Source: Whitmania pigra | Taxonomy: Eukaryota > Annelida > Clitellata > Hirudinida > Haemopidae | Direction: 5' to 3' | Length of the DNA: 64,000 nt | NCBI GenBank assembly: GCA_021613335.1 | Contig: JAJTWR010000088.1 | Span: 62,001-126,000 of the forward strand | Shown: piece by piece, positions 36,190 to 47,694 of the stretch | Numbering within the stretch: position 1 is the first letter of the stretch | How the letters are laid out: every line of letters begins with the position of its first letter | Translations under genes and position numbers: made by a program | The notes under the pieces: generated by a model | What the model saw: the letters and a program-made list of their open reading frames with translations, nothing else | Told to the model about the DNA's origin: nothing | Database searches by the model: none

Positions 36190-36932
36190 TAAAGTAATTC
36201 ATTTTATTTTCAAAATAAGGAAACAAATTTAAATTGCACAACATTAATTAATTTGGTTAAATTGAACAAGATACTTTCCTTCAAAAACAAATAATAGATT
36301 TACAAAATATCAATGTTTGGATATGAGCCAATATTTTAGAGATCAAGATAATTTGCAGCGATCAGCAAATCCAATGCATCCTCAAGTTCTGGTTCATAGG
36401 CTGGCGGTTCTTCACAGTTCTTATACTTTTCCCTGTATTCCAAAAATCCGCAGATCTTTTCAAGTATAGTTCCTGGAATAGCTTCTAATATGACCTCGTT
36501 CAGATCGTCTCCATCATCCGGATCACATTCCAATGCCGCCCTGATAAAACTTGAAGTACATGCATGTTCTCTCAGAGCATAAAAAACTTGTTCATCCGAA
36601 GACACCAATTTGACATACAGTGAATCTGGTCCTTTGCAGTCATCATCGCTAGGAGCAAATGCCATCGTTAAAATTGATCAAATATTATTATTTACTGGAA
36701 GTCGTTGCCGATGAATTTGCTTAGAAATGCTGCATAGACTTTAAAAACAAAAGACTATAAATTGATCAATATTGATTTGAAATTTTATTTTTAAAAATAT
36801 TTATTGTTATTATTAGGGCGCAGTGTTGTAAAAGTAGTTAAGATATGGAATTATTTTGGAAATAAAGAAAAGTCCATTTCTTGGAAAAATCATTATGTTG
36901 ATCACAAAATAAAGCAAAGTTATGATTTTTTT
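36190..36932. repeat. Segmental duplication, copy B
   Basis: Near-identical to 31390-32340 without the foldback insertion. It covers the elongin-C-like gene with both flanks and ends within AT-rich DNA just before the lectin relic. Confidence 0.9.
36336..36665 (-). CDS. Elongin-C-like BTB/Skp1-fold protein, copy B (intronless)
   Basis: 109-aa product identical to copy A at 31534-31863 except for Ser in place of Arg at residue 6. The duplicated flanks include the presumed promoter and 5' leader, so both copies probably have the same expression. As for copy A, the fold and family are clear and the exact partner set is unknown. The adjoining DNA is full of broken genes and mobile elements, yet this frame is intact. 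Confidence 0.88.
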   Translation of the reverse strand: MAFAPSDDDCKGPDSLYVKLVSSDEQVFYALREHACTSSFIRAALECDPDDGDDLNEVILEAIPGTILEKICGFLEYREKYKNCEEPPAYEPELEDALDLLIAANYLDL

Positions 36933-36959
36933 AAAACTTTTTTCCATTGCTCTTTACTT

Positions 36960-37430
36960 CAGCCGATTACGAACCATTTACATTCCGCTTCCACGAAAAT
37001 AAGTTCTATTGTGACGATGAGGTTGGAAACTGCTTGTACAACAATCTTAACCTTGTCAGAAATTGGGAAGATCTTCAAACTCAATGTGCCAAAAACAATA
37101 AAATCTGCTGAACATTTATGACGAAAATTACAAGAACGTGGTACAAAAGGCTTTTAAACATTTTTGTCTATTTGGATGGTATGTGATGCTAGAAAAGATC
37201 AATGATGAATTTCGTTGGCTAACTGGTAAATTCATGTATGCCGGTTGATATTACTTTGCAGTTTCAATAAATATTATTAATATTGCAGGAAAAGAGATGA
37301 ATCTTAAAATATCTGGGAAGTTCAATGGTTCATGCAAAGCGTTTATCGTTTGGAATGGGCATAGTTTAAAGAACGAACCTTGGTGTAGCAAGAAAACACG
37401 AAATCATCCATCCGTATGAAAGGTTTGCGA
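36960..37430 (+). pseudogene. C-type-lectin-like (CTLD) relic
   Basis: Plus-strand pieces of a CTLD: after a CTTCAG acceptor, YEPFTFRFHENKFYC and NWEDLQTQCAKNNK, then in another frame NIYDENYKNVV and FGWYVML..EFRWLTGKFMY (usual W-x-G-L..W-x-WxxG..Y), an intron, and SCKAFIVWNGHS..EPWC ending PSV-stop where VCE is expected. One frameshift at about 37110 and a stop at about 37427 break it; the first could be a single-base indel in an A-rich run. CTLDs bind sugars or act as venom and immune lectins. Confidence 0.6.
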
Positions 37431-38489
37431 GTAATTTAAAAACTTTTTTTAAACAAAATAACGTTCACAAACTTACAAATTGTACACAAGTCAGACTAGC
37501 AGCAGACGTGTTCTAGTATTATCTTGTTTTGTTTTGATTTTTTGTTATTTGAGCTATTTTGTCTGACCACGGTGGCATGCACTTTCGTTATCCTTCTCTA
37601 TTGCATTTCTGGAACATTGCCTATTTGTAAATAATAGTGAAATAACCCGAGAGGTCCGCAAATTACTAAGTTAACGAAGCAGTTTCGCGATTGCAGCGAA
37701 ATTCGAACCTCGTTGCGGAAGCACCATCCTAATCATCTAGTTATGCAACGGAATTTAATAAAAAAACAAACAAACTAGGAGTGCCTCTCCAAATCACCCT
37801 AGTTACGCAACTGATTGATTTTAATCAAATAAAAAAAGTGCCTTCAAATCCTATTCAGATATATAAGGCACTAAAAAGATGCTAAGGTGAAAAAGTGATG
37901 TCGACGTTCTCAAGGGTTTTTATCTCCAGAAATTCCTTATCATATTACAATATTTACAATTGATATATTTTTCCAAAATACCTCAAAATTCTGAAACTGT
38001 TAACATTTCTAAATACTTTGCTTTTCTGCTACATTTTGGGCTTCTGTCTTTACTTAGTTTATTGCCGTAAATAGTTCAATAACTTCGTAAATTTTTTTCT
38101 AATTTCTAATTGTTGAATGGCAGGCGACTGAGAGTGAAACTAGGAAATGGTAAGCGAAAATGATTGTTATAATTCGCGGCTTCTTATACTTTTCAGCTAT
38201 TGTTTATCTTAATTGCTTTGGGCCAGATCAAATGAACTCAGTATCTACCAAAGTATCTCAAAACAAAAGAATTTTTGTGACTTCAAATAACTCTTCAAAT
38301 TCAAACAATCTGTCTTTTTATATTTTAGATGATGTATTCGATCCACTGAAGCTTCCAAATCCTGCGAGGTAGCAATGGTGATTTGAAATATCTTTTTGAT
38401 TAAATATTTATTACACGTTGAGCTCATAAAATACATTATGGTTACATCAAACAATTTCCATATTATTTGCATATTTAACCAGTCTTTTG
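37431..38489. other. Mostly noncoding; possible tRNA-like SINE
   Basis: At about 37649-37755 the minus strand has TAACTAGATGATTAGGATGG and GAGGTTCGAATTTCGC, spaced like A and B boxes, so a second tRNA-derived SINE family is possible. The ORF at 38160-38372 (plus) starts with a hydrophobic stretch but has no family support. Confidence 0.4.
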
Positions 38490-38497
38490 CATGCGAT

Positions 38498-40763
38498 CAG
38501 TGACGCCGAGAGGGGGGCAGGTGGGGTCACTGCCAGGGGGCCCGCATCTGTAAGGGGGCCCGGCCGGTCCGATCATGTCAATTTTTGCACGTCTCTTCGT
38601 TTACCGTAGGCGACAGAACATAATGTCATAATAGCCCCATAGTTTTACATACTGTAAAATACTTTTATATACTGCCGAACGAACAGTCCATTTCACGTAG
38701 GGTGTATAAACTCTGTATTCTGATGTGAGACGCTAGGGTAAGGGGTGTAGGACGCCCACACCATTTTAGGCAAAACGGGCCATTACAGATTTGATTTGTG
38801 TTGTTCCCTAGCAGGAAAGGTTTGATTTACCATCACTTCTATTTCTGTGGAGTTATACACACTAGATTACTGCTAAAATTGATTTTTGGTCTAAAGGATG
38901 TAAAAATCTTACATATTTAATTTGTCAAACTATCACGATATTGAAAGAGCAAATCCATTGCTATAATAAATAACAACAGCTATGTTATTGTGTCATTTAA
39001 TAATGGCGTCGTAACTAGGAAAAACGCCCACTTCGAGTCAACCATTTTATAACGCCTTCTTGCAATTTATATAATGGCATTGGACGTCTTTTCTGTACCA
39101 CATGTTAGGTTACAAACCTAACCGTTCATGAAATTTTCTCATATAACTGATGCAGTCGAAAAGTCGGCGCGTGTTGAGCGAAGCGTTTATTGTTGTTGCT
39201 GTAGACGACAGGGCTGTGCTTGAAGTTGATGCATCACTTACTCTAGAAGGGAAATTGGTGGGAATTCCATGGATACAGTCGGCCTCTTAGAAATTCAGTC
39301 GATATGCTGTTGAATAAGTCTGTCGCCATGCTGAACCGTCTACACGCTTTGAAAATCGATACACTGTTTCCAAACGTTGTCATTGTGATACGCATCTTCC
39401 GCACGCTTCCGGTTACCGTTGCTCAAGCAGAACGATCTTTCATCACATTGGCCCAAGTTAAAAATGTTCTGAGATCGACAATGTGTCAAGAACGCCTGAC
39501 CAGCCTTGGAATGCCGGCAGTGGAAGGTCGCCTTGCAAGAACGATTGATTACAACAGTATAATTGAACTGTCTGCACGCAGAAAAGCCCGCAAAGTTTTG
39601 TTGTAGCCATCTCTCTTGCATGTCGTAAAAGTCGGTTCCACATAATTACATCGTTTTTAAGAACTTGTGTAGCTTAATCTCCATCGAAACACCAGTTTGC
39701 TTAGTGCACACAAATCTGTACACGTAGCATGTGGCTGGTTATCTTTGAGTAAGGCTGTATGGTGTAACGGTCGTTGCAGGTAAGGACACAATTATGATGA
39801 AATGAAAAACTCACAAAAAATAGGATCACCGATGATTAGAGTTGGCTAATTTAAAGCGCCTCGCTGCGTGTTTGACCACCAAAAATTACTACTTTCATTT
39901 TGATTAACTGTAAAACAAACAAATTCAAATTAGATGACGAACAGCGTTTACCTTTGCAAAAGTCATTTCTATATTTTAATATACCATGTATGCACGAATG
40001 TTGAACCTTGATAGTCACATTTACCTCGATTTACAGGTTTTATTAAAGCGACAAAATTTCTAAATACGGTCAATTCCGGATATAGTCACGTCCAAAACTG
40101 TAGGCTGTTGACTTGACTATAACTGAATATTTACTATAATCGAAAATAGTAAGCTACGTATGGTTTACACGAAGAGATCAGCTTGACTGTTTCCGAATCT
40201 TGACTGTAACCCAGAAGCCTAGCATGGGTATTTTGCGCCCGGGGGCAAACTATAGAATTGGCGCCCTTTTCCATGTCTATATATTTAATCTTACTGTATT
40301 ACACTAAATTTGAAATTGAAATAAAAATCAAATTTTAATGGCACAAGGCATCCATTTAAAAGTGAAAAAACGTACTACAAATAGTAGCGCATGCTTCACC
40401 CTTCAGTCACAGTCTAAGATGATTTACATGCATAGTAGTCTAATACTGTCTAAAATAGATTTATTTTTCTTGATTTAACAGTTGCAAGCTGATCAATAAC
40501 GTCATCAAAGTCTGTTTTCTCAAGCGTTTCTCTGTCTATACTAAGAAGAGCAAGATCACTGAGACGATCCTGTCCCATTGATGCATTAAGCCTCATTTTG
40601 GCGCCTCTGTATCTTGGCGCCCGGGGACATATGTATCCCTCGCCCCCCCTTAGCTATGCCTCTGCTGTAACCTACTCGACTATACCCGGAATTGACTGTA
40701 TTTTGACAAGGGGCCCGCAATGATGTCCTGCCCTGGGGCCCTTGTTGGCTCTCGGCGCCCCTG
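38498..40763 (+). mobile_element. hAT transposon, 2266 bp, perfect 8-bp target duplication
   Basis: Left end CAGTGACGCCGAGAG, right end CTCTCGGCGCCCCTG, forming inverted repeats. Flanked on both sides by CATGCGAT (38490-38497 and 40764-40771). Plus-strand ORF 39304-39606 encodes the ZMYM1-like hAT C-terminal dimerisation region (VTVAQAERSFITLAQVKNVL, then RSTMCQERLTSLGMPAVEGR). The rest of the transposase is missing, so it is an internally deleted, non-autonomous copy. Confidence 0.92.
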
Positions 40764-40771
40764 CATGCGAT

Positions 40772-41176
40772 CAATCATTTAAGGGGTTGGATAATATTTG
40801 TTTGTTTATCATTTTGTGGGTTTGGTTAGGAGCAACGTTTAAACTTAATGATAATTAATTATGAATTAAATACGTAATAAATACCTAAATATACGTTTTA
40901 AATATGAAAAAATATGATTTAGATCTGTACAAAAAACTTACAGTTATAGTCTATGTAAATCTGAAACGATTATCCAGATAGCAATAGCTACAATATCAAG
41001 TAAAAAATAGAAATTTTTAAATTATTATGTAAACATTGAAATTGAACAACAAACGAAGCGTGGATTTCTAATTAATTCGTAAGGAATCAATCGATAACCA
41101 CGCAAAGAGAATTAATTTAAATAATCAGCTTTCATTCGATACCGAGATTTTATTTTAATTGATGAGTGATTTAAGC
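40772..41176. other. Intergenic, upstream of the metalloprotease gene
   Basis: AT-rich; presumably holds the promoter of the plus-strand gene starting at 41177. No defined element recognised. Confidence 0.35.
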
Positions 41177-42820
41177 ATGAATTCAAGCTTATTGTTAATT
41201 TTTGCGTTGTTATCATTATCGAGAAATTTCATTGATGGTGATGTTTTGTAAATTGTTAAAAGTTTATCATTTTTTATTTTATTAATTACTTAATTATTTT
41301 TATTGATTATTAAAAATTATAACGACTATATAAGGTTTATATTCTTGCAGGAAAAGTTACTTCAAATGATCAAATTCAAGTTTCAGAAAGTGAGCAAAAT
41401 AAAATCAATGCTTTAAAACGTGGCAAAGAAACATACACCATTGAAATATTCGTCTTCGTTGACCATGCTTCTTATGAAAAGTAAGAATTGTTTTTTTTAT
41501 CAATACCTCGTGAGGCAACATAACTAACAATTATTATATGTTACTTATTATTTAATAACATTAAGGAAGCTATTTTTAATTGCTGTAGTTCAGTTTTTAC
41601 TTCGATGTTGCATCTTTAATAGGGTCGGATCAAATGAACTCAATCAATTTCAAAAAAAAATCCTACCAAAGTATTTTAAACAATTAGTGGGTTACATAAT
41701 AGAGAAATACAAAATTGTATTTTTAAAATATTGGTCAGATACGACCAATACTTTAAATATTTTAAAAGATATTGTCATTTTTACATGGTCATCCTACTTT
41801 TCAAATTTTGATTTTTTCGAAAATTGGCCACACACAATAATGTGTCATAACTAATGTTGCAAATGAGATAGAGCAGTAACATTTAAGAAATGTTTTGCCT
41901 AAATTTAACTTAATAAATAATAAAACAATTAATAATTTGCGATTCATGGTTTTATGAGGAATGTAGCTCAGAAAATGAAGGAGTTTCTTAAAAATTCCAC
42001 ATTTGAAATTAAATATTTAAAAAAACTAAACATTCGAATACTGGTTTGGTAATTTTTATATTATAAGATTTTAAATTCAGCAAAAATGTAAAATAAAGGG
42101 TGGTCAATTTTATCTGTTTTTTTCATAGATCTAAGATTGTAGTATATCTCAATATACATATCAAAATAAAAAAAATAAGTACTTTTTTTTTATATAAAAT
42201 AAACTGACTTAGAATAACGTTAATATTTCGAAAATCAGAAATACGTAATGTATAATAACCATTGATGTGCTTCTCCCCACCCCTGTCAATTTATCCATAA
42301 ATATTCTTCTAAATTTGTATAATTCGTTAACAATAATAATAATAATTCAAAATTAATTTAAACGTCATTAAATATCACAAATTTTTAAATTTACGCATTC
42401 TGCTGTAGATAATTTTGACCATGTAATCATACACTCACCCCTTAACTCGCCCTTCTGGATATGCCATCGACAAATGGAAATATATAATTTCTTAAATTGT
42501 TTTGTAAATTGAACAATTATTATAGATTTTAGTAGTGTTAGTGATGATGATTATTGCTTTAGTATTATTATTATTGAGTCATGATTATTTAAATATTCTG
42601 AAAAATAGTAATCAGATTATTACACTCATTGAACTAATTGAGTGAGAAATGCGATGAGAAATAAGTTGTTGTTGTGATCATCATCATCATCATCATCGTC
42701 ATCGTCGTCATGGTCCAATCATGAATGAATGTCTAACTGATCCTTTGTTGATAATTAAAGGAGATGACGACGAACCCGATGATGATGATGATGATGATTT
42801 TGATGATGATGATGATGATG

Positions 42821-42902
<82 letters not shown>

Positions 42903-42903
42903 C

Positions 42904-42946
<43 letters not shown>

Positions 42947-45761
42947 TGATGATGATGATGATGATGATGATTGATGATGATGATGATGATGATGGATGAT
43001 GATGATGATGATGACGATGATGAGGATGATGATGATGAGGATGATGAGGATGATGACGATGATGAGGATGATGATGATGAGGATAATGAATTATGTTAGT
43101 GATGATTCTTAAAATGATTTTAGATGGTACAAACTAGCTGGACAAGATAGAACAAAAGCTTTGAGTTACATCAAGTTGTATTTTGCCCACGTCATTGATG
43201 AGGTAACTCTGCTGTTTTTAATCGATTACGATGTTATCTTTTACTGATATTAAATATATTGCATTTTTTACACAATAAATTCACATTAAATAAATTATTG
43301 CAAAGGCAAGGAAAGTTTACGAAACAGTTGACTTACCAGGAATTTGGATAACATGTGATTTGATCGGATATTACATTGCAGAAGTTGGTTAAGTTCAACA
43401 TTTTAACTAAATCTATTTTCAAACATTTGATTCGGTCCTAAAAGACTTTGATTAATAAAATTCATCGCAAGATAAAAACACACTAAGGTTTCCAGTGACT
43501 CAGACATCAAGAACCAAAAGACTAATATTAATAATTATTGTTATCCTGATCATTTCAAATTTTGAAGTGGATTTAACACAATACTGTTGAAATACTGAGG
43601 TCTTTTCAGACTAATAATGTAATTATTTACCTTTGCTTTTTCTGTACGGATCGGATTGTTTTAATTCATCCATTTGTGAAATTTGATTCTACCTTTATTT
43701 TGTGTAACCAGACTAGTCTTGCCATCACAGCCTCGCAAACGATGTCTTTTGCTCTGAACCATATTGATCTGAAAATCTTGTTTCAACCTCAGTTGGAATT
43801 TGGAAATATGATTTCCAAATTTGTTTCCTTTACTAATACAATGGAGTTACGCTTTGTATGATGAGACCATCAATTTTGTGACAATTGTGACTTTGCGCAT
43901 GGACTCCGTTTTTCTGCAGCGCAAATCCAGCTGGTTTGGAATTCAGTCAGCACCATCCTTAAAATTATAGCGTTGGAACCATAGCATGCACAAATGGCTT
44001 TAAGTAAAATCTAGATTAATCACTGGATATTATTTAATGAATTACTAGTAATTTATTTAATATTTGTTCAAATTTATTTTTTTATTATCAAATTCATTGT
44101 TTAGGATTCAACTGCTCTTGGTGACTACAGTAAAGCTGTGACAAATTACGGTAAAATAAACTCCGAATACGCCTTGAGCCTGCTGCAACAATGGATTGTG
44201 AATGATTGGGCTTCTGAAAAACCCATCACACCGAAATTTGATCTCGGCGTTATTTTTACGGGGTAATGCTTGTTTTCTTCAATTAAAATAGATTTAATTT
44301 ATTGTCGCTATATACCATTTAAAATATTAACATCAAAACTTTCCAGGGATAAGATGGTCAGCGGTGCCGGCTACGGATATTTGAGTTCAGCGTGCACTGA
44401 TACGGGAATGAACATAGTTGAAGACAGCAATTATTTTTTCACTCTGCACACTACTGTTCACGAACTTGGTCACAAGTACTTTTTGAAAATTACTTATTTG
44501 TTTATTTGTACTTCATAAAAGCAATTTATTAACTAACGTACATTTGACAATTAATATTTTTAAGCCTTGGGCTTAATCACGACGGAAAGGCCGGTTGCAA
44601 CGATGACGATTCTTACATCATGTCGGCAACAAAACTTGGATTAAACACAAATAACTTATTTAAGTTCTCACGCTGTTCGATAACAGAATTGAAAAAGTTT
44701 TTCAACAAATTAAAAAGGTAGGCGATTAATTTAAAATTACAATATTTATTTGCTTTTATCCAGGGCGTTGACAACCAATAATAAACACCAAAATATCCGG
44801 ATAGTAATTAAATATGAAGCGAATGATAATATTTATTATTTTTTTTATTTTAGTGAAAACAACAATTGTTTACTCAACAAACCTTCGACAACACATCTCA
44901 AAAACCTCAAAATGCTCCCTGGTTTGCAATATAGTTACGATGAACAATGCAAGATTTATTACGGAGAATCATCGTCCTTGTGTCGAGATTATTTCAAGGT
45001 ACATTTTAAACACTTGTATAAATTCATTTTAAATTTGTATACTTCTTCTATGATAAGATTGCAAAATGATTTAAAGTAATTAAAATAGGGGCTATTATTA
45101 GAATAAAAATTATAGTCTAAATCACTACGTTTTATTTATCATCTTTTCATATGCGAATATTTGTTATGATCACCAGAATGAACAGGATTATAGCAAAATG
45201 TGTCAAAGTATCTATTGCTGGAATCCTGAACAAAATGGTTGTTGGAGTTTAACGCCAGCAGATGGAAGTTCTTGTGGTGACAACAAGTGGTGCATGAGAA
45301 AGAATTGTGTTTATGACAGTCGAGCACCCATTCTTAATAGTAACTTTTGTTTTCCATTTCGTGTAAAAATATGATGATAAATTTATTATCTAAAAAAATG
45401 ATAATTACTTGAGCTATTCAATTAAAATAAATCAAGGTTATTGTTATAAATACTTCTTTTTATTGATAATTTCATAAGCATTCCATTCCGTTTAGCATAT
45501 TTTCATCAGTCAAACACCATCAACAAATCTACAATTTTACGATTTTAACATAATCGTTTAGAGTTACGATATAAAATATTAATGTTTGTAAATTCAGAGA
45601 AATGTCCATTTGGAGATTATGGCGGGAAGATCAATACCAACGACAGAGGTTTACTTACATGTTCTGAAATAGCAACGTACACTGGTGAATATTGCGAGGT
45701 GGAATTTTATAAATCCGAATATTGTTGCGAGTCATGCAATAAGTCTGCTGTCAGGGGTTAG
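41177..45761 (+). CDS. Secreted reprolysin (M12B) zinc metalloprotease without prodomain
   Basis: Ten exons with agreeing phases: 41177-41237, 41351-41480, 43124-43202, 43306-43383, 44105-44262, 44347-44475, 44565-44717, 44854-44998, 45177-45339, 45598-45761. Total 1260 nt, 419 aa. Signal peptide MNSSLLLIFALLSLS; a basic stretch ALKRGKETY; the catalytic domain starts at TIEIFVFVDHASYEKW. The zinc site HELGHNLGLNHDG (residues 207-219) is complete and followed by the Met-turn SYIM (Met231). A Cys-rich C-terminal region follows (LPGLQYSYDEQC, then CYWNP-type and CEVEFYKSEYCCESC motifs), as in tick and scorpion reprolysins rather than vertebrate ADAMs. No prodomain or cysteine switch lies between signal peptide and catalytic domain, which is odd for the family. 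The enzyme would be secreted and could act in venom, saliva or tissue remodelling; which one is not shown. Confidence 0.88.
42762..43090. repeat. (GAT)n microsatellite in metalloprotease intron 2
   Basis: About 330 bp of nearly pure GAT/GAG repeats with frame slips. It ends about 30 bp before the acceptor of exon 3 (43124). Poly-Met and poly-Asp ORFs here are artefacts. Confidence 0.95.
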
Positions 45762-46610
45762 TGACAACCAGGACATTAGAACGAAATGTTGCCAATCCTG
45801 CAAATAAACAGAGAACAAAATATTTTTTGGAATACAAATGGAACTTATAAATTTTTAAATAATAAAAGCAATCAATTTGTATTTAATGTTGTCTCATGAA
45901 ACAAAATGAAAATTTTCTTCAGAAGTGGGCAAGAAATTACTTCTTTGAAGAGCTAAAAATATTACAATACAAAATAGTTATTTTGAAATATTTTTATTAA
46001 AAATACAAAATACCAGTTAACACTCAAAAAATGTAACACCGCGCCATGCCATGCTATGGAATGTAAAGCTTTGCCTCAGTGTAAGTTCATCGTCCTCCTT
46101 TAAAGTAGCTTTTGTTGAAAATTATAATGAAAATTATCAGTCATTCAAAAATTTAGAATTTATAAATTTTCGCTTTAAAATTTTTAAATTTTGAACCATT
46201 TAGCATTTCTAAGTCATTATCTACAGACAAGCGATGAGTATTAAAGCCATGAGTCAACATCTCATAGCTTGAACTCTATGTGTAACTAACCAATTTTAAA
46301 ACAAAAAAAAACATATAATTAATAATGGAACAATCAGTAATATTTTCATCGCTTTAGAATTTCTAAATTGAAGGCGTGTCTTTCGCTTGACATCCATATG
46401 GAGGCTGCCTTGGTCTCCAAGCTCCATATTAGAACGTTCATTCAAAGTTTTATTCTAATTTACTTTAATGTTATCTCCAAATCAAACATTTAAACAAATA
46501 TTATTATTAATATATATAGCCACACAAAACTTTATTATGACAAACCTTTCCCCAAACACAAATCCAATTTGCGTAAGATTTTTAATTGGATGTAAATCTA
46601 TTGTCAAAAA
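45762..46610. other. Intergenic
   Basis: AT-rich, downstream of the metalloprotease; no feature supported. Confidence 0.4.
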
Positions 46611-46614
46611 TAAT

Positions 46615-47060
46615 TAATTTTTTAATGTCAAAAATAAATTAGTTAGTCCAGCAGATATTGCCAATCATTTTAATCATCTCTTTTCCCATACTGGAAAAAA
46701 TATAGCTAGTAGTATTTCTGGAACCAACGATGACATCTCTACATCACTCACAAATGTTTCTCAATTGCAATCTATGAGCCTCTTCCCAACCAGTCTTTAG
46801 GGCTCCATTCTGGGTCTTCTTTTATTTCTAATTTATATTAATGATTTTAAATGTTCTTCAAGTTTAATTAAACTGTTACTATATGCAGATGGTGTAGTGG
46901 TTTATTCATCTGGGAATAATGTAAATAATCGTATTGCTTTGCTTAATAATGAATTGAATTTTTTTAATATTTGTTTTAATAAAAACTGTCTAGCTCTTAA
47001 TATCAAAAAATCTAAGTTAATTATTTTTCGTTCTTCTTGAAGAGTAATGGATTATAGCTT
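46615..47060 (+). mobile_element. Non-LTR retrotransposon relic (reverse transcriptase)
   Basis: Plus strand, from about 46800: GSILGLLLFLIYINDF, then KLLLYADGVVVYSS (RT catalytic box, YADD changed to YADG) and NCLALNIKKSKLIIF, ending in a stop. Upstream the frame is shifted (PADIANHFNHLF). Jockey-like by motif. Dead. Confidence 0.75.
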
Positions 47061-47694
47061 TTCTCTTTCTATAAATGACAACATTTGGCTTTCTAGGTCG
47101 CTGATCCCCGGATTACTTCAATCTAATAAAAAAATTAGTATAAGTGCAATGCTTCAATGCTTAGAATTAACATTTTCACTACATTATAATGTATGTATTT
47201 ATTAAGTGCTACAATAACAAGGACAACTAACACAAATTAGGGTTTAACGAAAACAGTAAGAAAATGATGTGATGCTGAGAGCGATAATCTCTTATGTAAA
47301 TGTAAATGTTTAGAATAAAACAAAATAATAACTTAGATAAAAACTATTTTGAAATTGCTCCACTTTTTCATAAAAAAATATTTGGTGATAAATATTATAA
47401 TTAATAGTTTTGAAATGTGGATAAAATATTACTTCATCACTTTTTAATTAATGATTTAAAATGAATGAAAATGTCACTATATATATAAATATATATATGT
47501 ATATTATTTGACATATTTAATTTTTGTAATTGCATCAATTGACTTTATTACTCCTTTTCCATACTAAACAATTCTATAAAATAGATGGCATCGTAAATAA
47601 AGGTCTAAGTATTTTTAATAAAAAACAAATATCATATATTTTAGCAAACATTCGCAGAACAAATAACATGTAAACTTTCAAATACATGCAGTTT
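47061..47694. other. Noncoding, downstream of the serine protease gene
   Basis: AT-rich with an (AT)n run near 47480. May contain the 3' UTR of the minus-strand gene ending at 47695. Confidence 0.4.

Noticed and set aside
36804..37121. 105-aa plus-strand ORF
   Set aside because: It starts in the flank of the elongin-C duplication and runs out of frame through the lectin relic.
37649..37755. Functional tRNA gene
   Set aside because: A- and B-box-like motifs are present but no full cloverleaf could be drawn; more likely a SINE head.
38160..38372. Possible signal-peptide exon (plus strand)
   Set aside because: Hydrophobic start only; no homologous partner exon or clear continuation. A short similarity to the metalloprotease intron at 41.63 kb suggests a repeat.
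42764..42949. Poly-Met/poly-Asp ORF
   Set aside because: GAT repeat inside an intron of the metalloprotease.
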